64,000 nucleotides of DNA from Datisca glomerata (Eukaryota; Streptophyta; Magnoliopsida; Cucurbitales; Datiscaceae): contig QANY01013855.1 in the NCBI GenBank assembly GCA_003255025.1, forward strand, positions 1,579,524-1,643,523. The letters run 5' to 3'. A model generated the notes under the pieces. It made no database searches. It was not told the origin of the DNA and was given only the letters and a program-made list of their open reading frames with translations. Below, one piece after another: positions 21,016-30,119 of this stretch. How positions within the stretch are numbered: position 1 is the first letter of the stretch; each line of letters begins with the position of its first letter. Position numbers and translations under genes: made by a program.

Positions 21016-21656
21016 AATACCAGATTTGAATAGAAGACTCGAATCTGAGTCCACTCAACCTATGTCACCACGGCCTGAGTTTGAACGAGTAACTACCTGA
21101 GTGTAGTGAGCAACAAGTTGATTTGAATCAACTTGTATCGGATACAATAAGTATGGATGAGCTGTACAGTAATAAAGGCGAGTTGAACAGGGTTGCTCCT
21201 ATGATGACCATCCGGTAAAATTTGAAGTTTCGGGTCTTCAAGTCAAAACCCTGGATGTTGGTGCTTATATGTGTAGAGAAAAACATGTCTGTGGAGGTTA
21301 TGTGCTATGAAAATGCAAAACTCACCCTACTTAAAGTTATAAAGTTCATCAATACACATACATGCACGTTTGAAGTCTTGAGACATGAACACCATCAAGC
21401 TTCATTTTCATTGATTGATCATTGTATAAGGTACAAATACACGGGTGTTACATGAATATATTGGCCGAAAGACATAATGGAAGGTGTTCGACTTGATCTT
21501 GGTGTCAACATCAATTATCATAAGGCTTGGAGAGTTAAAGAATACGCAATGGGATTAGTTTGATGGTCACCCAAAGACAACTATAGGATGTTGCCATCAT
21601 ATTCTCAAATGTTAGAATAAAAAAATCCAGGTATTTATTTCATATCTTCCATTTTA

Positions 21657-22141
21657 AGGTCTACAGGATGTCCCTGTAATCATCTTGTAGTCTACACGAA
21701 GGGTACACGAGGTTTCGTGTACCTGTCATGTAGACTACAAGATTGGTACAAGATGTCCATGTACTGATCCTATAGTCTACAAGATGAATACAAGATGTCT
21801 CTGTAACCATATTGTAGACTACAATATGGTACATGATGATCGTGTACCCGTCTTGTAGAATACAATATGGGTTCATGATGTCCCTATTTTGATCTTGTAG
21901 TCTATAAAATGGGTACAAGATGTTCATGTAAACTATAAGAGGGTACATGATGATCATATACCCGTCGTGTAAACTATAAGATGGGTATACGATGATCTTG
22001 TACCATTTTATAGTCTACAAGATCATTACACGGACATCGTGTATCCCTCTTGTAGACTACATGACAGTTACAAGATCATCGAATACTTATCTTGTAGTCT
22101 ATACAACGGGTACAAGATCATCTTGTACACGTCTTGTATTT
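21657..22141. repeat. Palindromic array in a probable intron of the MuDR-type transposase
   Basis: About twelve units alternate CTACAAGATGGGTACA and its complement, with words such as GTACACGATGATCGTGTACC-like palindromes. They lie between NPG (21628) and GTTTHFEADEYDHF-type coding (22189). A GTATTTATTTC donor and a TTGTATAG acceptor at either end make an intron plausible. The open frames crossing it (21661-21957) are by-products. Confidence 0.85.
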
Positions 22142-22807
22142 TATATATTTGATTGATTTTAATACTGCAATATTAAATATTGTATAGGGACCACAACACA
22201 TTTTGAGGCTGATGAGTATGATCATTTTAAATATTTTTTAATGGCTCTTGGACCCTTTGTTCGTCGATTTCTTAGCTGTATACGGTATGTCATTGTTGTT
22301 GACAGAAAAGCCTTAAAAACTAAATACAATAGGGTATTATTTGTTGCAATAATAAAGGATGAGAACAACCAAGTCTATCCCATTACATTTGAGATTGTCG
22401 ATATAGAAAATAATGAATCATGGGAATGGTTCTTCTGTAAACTTCATGATATAATCGGTGATTCAGAAGACTTGGTGTTCATATCCGACAGGTATACAAG
22501 TATACTATGGAGCTCGCATATTCCATATGGGCCAAAATATCAAATCAATTTTTAAAAAAGATGATGCAGTTGCATTGTTTATGAAAGCATCCAAGGCATA
22601 CCGTATATTAGAATATGATCGGCTGATGACTCATCTTACTGCTGTATTTTTGGTAATCTCTGCATACGCGTCGGAGGGGGGAGTAGGCACGTTCCCGTTT
22701 TGATGGAAGACTGTACAATATAATGACCATAAACATCGCGGAATGTTTGAATGAGATTTTGAAATATGCTAGAAAGTTTCCCATAACATGCCTTGTAGAA
22801 CATATCT

Positions 22808-24283
22808 TGTTGGATCGGGTTTTAAGAATTTAAAGAAAAATCATTGAACCACAAACTGTTTGTGGGCGAAAATTCTAAAACTAATTTAATCATATTAAAT
22901 ATTAAAATCATACTTACGATTATGTATACTTAATTAAAAGTATTCAATAGAGGTAGAAACAATTTATACATTTATTGTATCAGAGATTTTTTGACTTGAT
23001 GGAATCTAATTGATTATCATGTGTTCTTCGTTCTTCATAAAACTCAAATCAGTCTTTACACCAATAAGCACTTGTAGCATTCAGAAGTATATTTCAATCA
23101 GATGTTGATCAGTGAGTGTGAGCTCTTAAAATAAGTGTGGAAGAAAAATTAATTTTTTCTCTTCCTTTGGTAAATTTCGACGGCAATTGTAGGGGTAGAG
23201 AAACTGTGTTTTCTCTACTCTGTGTAATCACACACTGTATTCAGGGTTCAATATAGAACCCTATTGTCATCCCTTATATAATAATTATAGAATTTGTACA
23301 CATACCCCTATATGTTAAAATACCAAAAATTCACCCCCTAATATTTGCAATCGGCAAAAATTTTATAACTCCCTAGAGTTAATGTTGTGTCCAAATTCAT
23401 CAATCTAAAATGATGAATTAAATTTATCCTCATCAATTAATTAATTTCTTTTATATACTAATTATCTAATAATTAAAAAATAACCAATTAATTAATTGGA
23501 ACATTAATTACTTGCTCTTCACTTACTAAGTAGCAACACCCATCACATATGAGTTCAAAAAATATACATCAGTCCAAAAAGCGTTTTCGGTCCAACTAGT
23601 ATTTTTTTCATTCATGTCTTTATAACCTATTTCTAAGACCGAATGGACTCACATGAATAAATCTATATGAGTCAAATACTCAGCGAATTTATCTTCATAA
23701 ATTCCTGACTTATTTAATCCTATGAATTATCAAAGAAATGGAAATAAACATGATAAGGGCAAATGTTGATGAAGACCGAGAGACTACCATGGCGAGGTTT
23801 GTTAGTGGCTTAAATAAAGAAATTACTAATGTGGTGGATTTGCATCATTATGTGAAGATGGAGGAGTTACTGTACAAGGGCATTAAAGTGGAAAAACAAC
23901 TCAAATCAAAGGGGTTTCAGTCTAGTTCATCTTCTAATTATTCATGGAAGTCGAATTGGAAAGATCACAAAATCAAGAGAAGCCGAGACTGGCATCCTTT
24001 GGTTCAACCTAACACTCATAATCGGACTCGATTGCACAGTCGATCATAAGACTGAATAATGTTCTGAACTATTTCAGAAGAATTTGTTTGAAAAACTCAT
24101 CTGTCTTTACTTTACTTTTTTTACATTGACAATAGTTTCAGGACTTGAATAAATTATAAACACACTTTAATTAATAGAAAAAATTTCATTCATTCATTAA
24201 ATTCAATAATACAAAATGTCTGAGAAATAACTAAATACTCATAAATAGTTATTTCACCCTACTTTATGGACTTAATTCCAACA
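22808..24283 (+). mobile_element. Nested LTR-type retroelement (1476 bp) with TG...CA ends and a 5-bp target-site duplication
   Basis: The insert begins TGTTGG (22808) and ends CCAACA (24283). It is flanked by TATCT (22803-22807) and TATTT (24284-24288), a 5-bp duplication with one change. Removing it restores the transposase reading GAACATATTTGTGAC (VEHICD). Inside lies one gag-like fragment (23738-24050). Two full-length LTRs cannot be seen. It is a heavily deleted retroelement, or an LTR with captured gag. The gag type looks like Ty3/gypsy. Confidence 0.82.
23738..24050 (+). pseudogene. Retrotransposon gag fragment
   Basis: The frame contains MARFVSGLNKEITNVVDLHH and KVEKQLKSKG, the pattern of the retrotransposon Gag (RVT-associated gag) domain in plant Ty3/gypsy elements. 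It is followed by a Ser-rich linker. The zinc knuckle, protease and polymerase that should follow are absent. In an intact element Gag forms the cytoplasmic particle; this piece cannot act. Confidence 0.8.
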
Positions 24284-24569
24284 TATTTGTGACATGTTAC
24301 AACGATGGTTCTATGAACGATGGATGACTTCCTGTCAAGTTAACTCCCAAATGACAGATTAGATTGCGACGAAGCTTAAAAAGAAGCATATTGTATCACG
24401 ATCACATCATTGTTTCTTCCTGACATTCACAAGTTTTGTGTCACGGGTGGGGGTAAGGGAAGCAATAGTAAACTTACATTTCAATACTTGTACGTGCTGA
24501 GAATTTGATCTTGATCAAATTCCATGCAAGCATGAGTTAACTACATGTCGGTTGCGCAATATTTCCACA

Positions 24570-24890
24570 TACAGTATGCGTTTGAGGTACTATCAAAATG
24601 AGACCGTTCAAATCAAGCTCCACCGCTATCCAAGGACTATTATTCACATTCATTGGAAACACAACCTATAAAAATTGATAGATAAGAATAAATATTGGCA
24701 TTTATAAGTAAAAAAAATATGTTTACTAGCTTTTTTTACAAAACATACCTTATCAGAAACTTCCCAGTCCCTTCCAAAATTTGTCTGCAAGCTAAAGACT
24801 GAGAACCAAAGAGAATCCTCAACCTCAAACTCATATCCCGCAGGATCTTGCTCAAACTCTTCCACTCGGCCTGACATATTTACCTGTAAT
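24570..24890 (-). pseudogene. Ulp1-type (C48) peptidase domain, central part
   Basis: An exon-like block starts after an acceptor near 24880 (VNMSGRVEEFEQDPAGYEFE). It runs to DSLWFSVFSLQTNFGRDWE, then VCFPMNVNNSPWIAVELDLN and GLILIVPQTHTVC. The last part is the peptidase strand that normally reads N-x-HW, but here the catalytic His is Pro (SPW). The Asp and Cys boxes are not found below 24570. A probable intron interrupts it near 24660-24745. The remaining N-terminal parts of the gene lie at 26-30 kb on the same strand. The copy cannot be an active protease. Confidence 0.66.
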
Positions 24891-24896
24891 GTCACA

Positions 24897-25085
24897 GGAA
24901 AGATTGTAAAACAATAAAGGCATCGTGTATACTTCATGAAATGTACACGACGCCTTCATAAAGTATACACGATGCTCACAAAGGCACCGTGTACACTTCA
25001 TCAAGTGTACATGATGCTCACAAAGGCATCGTGTACACTCCATGAAGTCTACACGTTGCCCATTAAGGCATCGTGTAGCCTACAT
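24897..25085. repeat. Palindromic array, 42-bp units
   Basis: Units of GGCATCGTGTACACTTCATG, then AAGTGTACACGATGC, repeated four times with period about 42 bp. TTCATGAAATGTACACGA and CATCGTGTACACT form inverted pairs. The array lies immediately upstream (on the - strand) of an exon acceptor at about 24880, so probably in an intron. Confidence 0.85.
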
Positions 25086-25384
25086 GAAGTTCAAAACATC
25101 TTGTTTACCTGTAGAATCAAATCATCAACAGAGACTAATGTGAGATTGTTATCCTACAAACCCCTCAGAATGAGCTCTAAGTATGCATCGATATGCTGCA
25201 ATGTCATAAAGATTGCATAAAAATAATTATATTTATATAAAATACCACATTAAAAAAGATTATAAATAACTGCTTACATCTGACTCAAGTCATTGAAAAA
25301 GTGGGGATATTGTAACCATCTACTTTCTCATTCATGTATAACGTAATTACATATCAACATTATAAGTTTTATGATGATAATTTA

Positions 25385-25950
25385 AATGTCTGCAAGATGA
25401 ATGTGTACATGATGATCTTGTAACCATCTTGTAGACTACATGATGGTTACACAGACATCCTGTAACCATCGTTAGACCATAAGATGGTTACACGATAATT
25501 GTGTACCAATCTTGTAGGCTACACGATAATTAAACGGACTACTTGTAGCCATCGTGTAACCTACAAGATGGTTACAGGGATATCATGTAACAATCTTATA
25601 GCTACACGATGGTTACATGGACATTCCTGTAACCATCGTCTAGACTAGAAGATGGGTACACGATGATCATGTACCCTTCAGGTAGACTACACAATGGTAC
25701 ACGGGCATCATGTAATCATCGTATAGAGTATATGATAGGTATACGATCATCGTGTAGTCTACACGATGGTTACACAGACATCTTATAACCATCCTGTAGC
25801 CTACAATATGGTTACACGAACATCTTGTAAACATAGTGTATCCTACAATATGGTTACATGGGCATCGTGTAACCATCTTATAGCCTACACGACGGTTATA
25901 AGGACATCTTGTAACCATATTGTAGTTTACAAGATGGTTACAAGGAAATT
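25385..25950. repeat. Palindromic array, 42-bp units, about thirteen copies
   Basis: Repeated pattern GATGGTTACACGGACATC, then TTGTAACCATCTTGTAG and CCTACA, with period 42. The repeats are regular enough to give periodic open frames on both strands (14-residue units such as MVTRCPCNHIVGYT). It is noncoding and of the same class as 21657-22141. Confidence 0.88.
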
Positions 25951-26214
25951 ATAGATCTTACCTTACACTTGGGGAGTTGAACCAGGCTTTAAACCTTGCT
26001 TCATCCTCTGAAGATACCGAGCTAAATGGTTGGTAAAGTTTGAAGTCTGTATTGGCAACGACTGTATGTTCTACATTTTGCTTTCTCCGTTTCTTTTTTC
26101 TTATTTTCATTTTCCTAAGTAGGTGATTCAAGAAGCCGAGATCTCTGTCTTCCGCTTACCAAGGCAAACAAGCTCTTCTTCTTCTTCCTCCTCTTTAGAC
26201 TACTCTTCTGATCT

Positions 26215-26806
26215 AACCGAATCCATTAAGTCAGAGATTATCAATGCAACAACAACTTCATCGGTGGGCTGCTCTTTTTCTTTTTCTTCTTTGTTTTTTT
26301 TCACTTTTCCCTTCTTTTTCTATTTTCTTTTCTTCTTTCTTCTTTTTCTATTTTTTCTTCTATCTTTCTTTAATTTTTTCTTTTTCTTCTTCTTCTCCTT
26401 TTTTTCTTTTTCTTCTACTTTTTCCTCCTCAACTTCTTTTTCTTCATTTTTTCATCTTATTTTTCTTTTTTTCCTCCTCTTCCTCTTTTTTCTTCATTCT
26501 CTCCATCATTCTCTCCGTCTTTGCCTTCCTCCTTTCCATCTTCTTCTTCCTCCTTATCATATTATTCATCCTCCTCCTTTCCTCCTTTTCTTCTTCTTTT
26601 ATGTCTCCCCCGTCGACATTCATCATATCTAAATTGTCGGCTGGAGATGGAGCAACAAATGAGTAATCACCTATATGAGATGTTACCAAGTGATCCATTA
26701 AAATTTTGATCTGAGAAATTACATAGGAAATGTCTGATTGCATGGACAACATCTTATTGTTAATTGATGAAATCTTCTTGTTCATTGCAATCAGACATTT
26801 CCTCAC
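26215..26806 (-). pseudogene. Lys/Glu-rich coiled-coil segment of the Ulp1-type transposon protein
   Basis: On the - strand a helical start (NKKISSINNKMLSMQ) leads into an almost pure Lys/Glu/Met/Arg run (EEEKEERRRM, MERMKKKEEEEEKKKN). The + strand is therefore a TTC/TCC-rich tract. The region looks like the charged coiled coil often present before or after the peptidase in this protein type. Part of it is plain microsatellite growth, so its extent as coding sequence is uncertain. Confidence 0.45.
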
Positions 26807-26944
26807 CCAGGGATCCCCAATATTCTCCTCGGGCTTTTTACTGCCCTCAACTTTCTTAAAAGAGACTCTCTCCTAATCAGACCTCTTCATCTTCTCATCA
26901 ACATCTTCTCCTGCTTCCCACGATAATAAATTAGATAAGACAGT

Positions 26945-27030
26945 TGCAACATGGGTACGTGATGTCCTTGTAATCTACACGATGTGTACAAGATGTCTCT
27001 GTAACTATTGTGTAGTTTACAAGACGTGCA
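26945..27030. repeat. Short palindromic repeat, two units
   Basis: GGGTACGTGATGTCCTTGTA, then CTACACGATGTGTACAAGATG and a TAGTTTACAAGACG word. Same class as the 25.4-25.95 kb array. Confidence 0.7.
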
Positions 27031-27320
27031 GAAGCCCACAACCATTTTCTTAGTGGTTGCGAGCTTGCCCACAACCCTTACTTTAGTGCTGCAGGAGCCC
27101 TCTGCAGGCCAAAGTCTCGCAGCTACTCTTGTCACGGGCCTTATTGGCCCGTGTATCTGAACCAAAAAACCCAAAGGGTTTTGAAACCTTCAGGAGCATC
27201 AGGTGCCTAAACAGCCGCTTGAACCAATTGTCGCAGCCGGACGACTGCGGCTCCCTTGCTGGTGCGACCAGACTGCTGCGTCGGTCTCCCTAACACCGGC
27301 AACGATGAACCGCTGGCTGG
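27030..27320. other. GC-richer island inside the composite element
   Basis: The block holds CTGCAGGAGCCCTCTGCAGG, GTCACGGGCCTTATTGGCCC and the complementary-looking CAGCCGGACGACTGCGGCTC. It is clearly richer in G+C than its neighbours. The open frames here (26887-27174, 27199-27417) resemble nothing I know. It may be a small captured host fragment. Confidence 0.3.
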
Positions 27321-27594
27321 TGGCCATAAAACAAAATAAAATCTCAAATATTATGCCAAAATTGTTCTTAAATATAATAATATAAAAAATAGATTTATTA
27401 AATTCAAGAACACCCAATATATATTAAATCATTTTTGGCTCAAGAGTTGGCACGTATCTATCCGTGATCTTCTGTTTCCTTACAAAATTAGGAATCTCTA
27501 CTAATTTTGAAACACATTGACTGTACAGTGGCACAATAAAAACATAATATACAACATACATACAAACCTAAAATAAGCATGATACTGAGTAGTA

Positions 27595-27775
27595 AATACT
27601 CATAACAAAGAACTTGGGAAGAAATCAAAATCGATTGCTCATCGACACACAACAAGCCTCCAAGGTCAAAATGTTGACAAACAAGTCTATAAAGTCCGAG
27701 CCAAGCCAATTTTATGGATCGAGAGCCTTTAGGTCTCTCCATTTAGCATGGAGGCCAGCATTTCTAACGAGAACC
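27595..27775 (-). pseudogene. Ulp1-type peptidase domain, N-terminal part
   Basis: On the - strand the frame VRNAGLHAKWRDLKALDP, stop, NWLGSDFIDLFVNIL matches the start of C48 domains, where a W-L-x-D-x-x-I segment precedes the core. Two in-frame stops occur. It belongs with 24570-24890 and the upstream blocks at 27881-30100. Confidence 0.55.
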
Positions 27776-27880
27776 TCACTGTAAAATACAAATAAAAGAC
27801 AAATTAAATCAAATTTTGGAAGTGATTGTGTGTCATATTTTGTTAGATTAGTCAGTCTACTACCTATCGTCTAATCTTTT

Positions 27881-28690
27881 CTAAAAAATATACTCCACTA
27901 AACTCTCATCTTTCACTTCTAGTTGGTCCTGCAACGTGTATGGACCCACTTTAAGTACCTTCTTGTTACGTTTAGTGGTCGGTTTATTCTTTAAATACGG
28001 TGAACTGAGTAAAGAGTCATCTCTCTTCTCCCGAGTGCTGCGCAGCTGTATTGAAAATTGGCTTTCAGTAGACTCGGACAAGACTTGTTTGCCCTACCAA
28101 AACACAGCCCCAAGTAAGGTGTTAGATTAATAGTCAGATTATACATGTTATGTATTAGAAAAGATGAAATACGAATAAACAAAATAGTACCATTCAACGT
28201 CCTTTAGACGTTCCAGTCATAGATGGTTTCCTGATAAATAGCAGGTCAGGAATGCATTGTCTGAAGCATCTAGCTGGTTGCACCTTTCATCATTATCACC
28301 TTTATATAAAGGTGATGAAGAGACTGATGACTCTTCTTCGCGGGAGGGACTCATAGCATCATCAAAACCTCCTCATTTTTTTTACCTTCAATCGGGTGAT
28401 ACGTGGCTCATCGTCTTAGGCTCTAGACTTACCAGTGTCTCGTGTTAAAAGACTTGCCAAAGTTGTGCACGTCTTCTCTTAGACGGCCATCATCTTTCTC
28501 TACACGACCACTAATTGTGAAATCTCCTCCCTCATGGAGCTGGACTCTACCTGAAGAGCCACCCACATTGAGCTGGACTTAGTCTGAAGAGCGATCACTT
28601 GTGCACTTAAAGTACCTAGCCTCACGGCTTGCTCTTTAGGTAGATCTGCACACACATCCTCACGAAACGTGCTTACGCTCGCGGTCCTCC
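27881..28690 (-). pseudogene. Linker and coiled-coil exons of the same Ulp1-type gene
   Basis: The - strand block at 28675-28500 reads DLPKEQAVRLGTLSAQVIAL, then SSMREEISQLVVV and a stop, a typical coiled coil. The block at 28081-27881 reads SQFSIQLRSTREKRDDSLL, then LLSSPYLKNK and TKRNKKVLKVG. The 'SPY...K..KRNKK' stretch is the basic linker that precedes the peptidase in these transposon proteins. Gaps and stops separate the exons. Confidence 0.55.
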
Positions 28691-29122
28691 TGAACCTCGT
28701 GGTAGCTCAAAACTGCTTGTACGATTGTATCAATCTACGTAATACAAATATATGTGAATTAGTAATAAATAATCAATAGTAATATAACCAACCACATTTG
28801 CAATATCCTAAAATTCTTACAACATAGCTTTTAGGACAAGTTTCTCCTCCCCTTGATTTTATAAAATAAATCATTTTTACAATGGCCGTGTCGTTCCACC
28901 TTAACAGTGAAGGTTGGATTAAGTCAACATAGTGGGTAGCACATGCCAACTTCTCCAGATAAAACAGCTCCATCGAAATGAACTTATTAGCAAACATACA
29001 TATGTTATAATACAAAAGTAATACCAATGTATACTAAATATATTACCTGTATAAGTAATAAGCATCCGATAATGCTATCGTGGTGCTTGTTCTGATACCT
29101 CGCGACACCATCCAAAAAATCT

Positions 29123-30100
29123 TTAAAACAAGTAGAAGCCCAATTCTTCTGTTGGATGGTCGCGGGAGACTTCACAACGTGCAACCACGAATGACTGATA
29201 ATTGGTTTTGATTGACAAAACCTCGACAATGTACAACACAAAGGCTTGCCTCCAATAGTCACGGTCGGACTCCTCAATTAAGAATTTTGACAATGCGCTC
29301 ACTAAAATATCACCTTGAGCATTCACCCACTTCGCCTTTAGATCTTTTATCTCATTCACATCACCATCGAATTTGATCTCCTCCCCACCGTCAAAGATGC
29401 CCAGTATAGAAGTCACATAATTTGCGGTGACTTTGAATATCGACCCTTGGACATTCAACGTGCATGCATGTGGTTGGATCTAAGCAACCTAATAGCTGCT
29501 GCAAGAAGTTCTTCTTCAGCTTGCGGCATTTAATATCCAACAACCCTCCAAATCCCATCTCCACGACCGCACTCCTCTTCCCCTGATCGAAATTTACATT
29601 AAGATCCATAAATTTCTCGGGTGTACAATGTGTGAGCAACTTATGTTTAAAGGCAGCCTTTCTCGGATGATTAGGACCGAGTTGTTCCACTCCGCTTTCA
29701 ATGGCATGGATTTCATTTTCCTTCAAATAATTGAGTCGCTTCCTTCATCATACTATTCTGTTTCAAAGCTAGATCTTTTCGTGTCTGCATATTACAAACT
29801 CATTTAAATTATAATCAAAATTTATCAATTCCATGTTTATAATGTAATGTTTATTTAAACATACTTACTTCATTACCACTAATATTTTCACCTGACGCCC
29901 CCATTTTAGCGCATTCTTTCGCACTTTTTTATTTTAAACAACCACATTAACATTGCAACAATTTATATGAAAATATGTAACATTAAATTGATGATCTCAT
30001 TAATTATTTACAGTATACAAAGAAACATTTTTGTGCATTCTTCGCGTTCACATTTGTCTTAATCATCTGAAATATATGTCAGTACAAACAAATTTAGCCG
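29123..30100 (-). pseudogene. N-terminal region of the Ulp1-associated MULE protein (copy 2)
   Basis: The better preserved copy. 29726-29510 reads KAAFKHKLLTHCTPEKF, VVEMGFGGLLDIKCRKLKK and LLGCLDPTTCMHVECPRVDI. 29458-29290 reads FKVTANYVTSILGIFDGGEE, then IKDLKAKWVN. The 'MGFGGLL' and 'V..ILGIFDGG' boxes match the plant Ulp1-associated transposon N-terminal domain ('E MGFG S LL', 'V..VLGLP.GG'). A further exon lies at about 29950-30050. The reverse complement of 13425-14440 is a diverged copy. Confidence 0.65.
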
Positions 30101-30119
30101 TATAACAATGTCTTCTTAT

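Larger units (their letters stand above)
20448..24585 (+). pseudogene. MuDR-type MULE transposase, interrupted by a nested LTR-type insertion
   Basis: The N-terminal domain at 20475-20710 reads HDGDWEKTG, TYHELSGILHEEL and KYDLSIKFLY, ending in a stop. A region with acidic repeats (20778-21020, DEVIRGDDPDEFIRGDG) follows. The MuDR zinc-binding region at 21210-21630 is FVFKSKPW- and NINYHKAW-like, with frame shifts. After a probable intron (21631-22187) the catalytic domain gives DEYDHFKYFLMALG, YNRVLFVAIIKD, ENNESWEWFF and EDLVFISDRY. Beyond 22540 it continues as IFHMGQNIKSIFK and ARSRFDGRLYNIMTINIAEC, up to LVEHI at 22805. After the insertion (22808-24283) it resumes with DMLQRWFYERW. It ends in a SWIM-like zinc finger (CTC, stop, EFDLDQIPCKHE). 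The first catalytic Asp context is altered (VVDRKAL for the usual DGTHLK). Confidence 0.88.

Noticed and set aside
21661..22141. Open frames with MYPL-, IVYMN-like repeats
   Set aside because: They result from the palindromic array; the residues follow the repeat, not a protein family.
25385..25950. Array of regular short repeats that could be taken for a CRISPR locus
   Set aside because: The units are palindromic and contiguous with no unique spacers, there are no cas genes, and the DNA is plant nuclear.
26123..26666. Phe/Ser-rich open frames on the + strand
   Set aside because: They are antisense to a Lys/Glu-rich coiled coil and come from TTC/TTT low complexity.
26887..27417. GC-richer frames near 27 kb as a host gene
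   Set aside because: No recognisable domain, no splice partner, and repeats on both sides; kept only as a possible captured piece.
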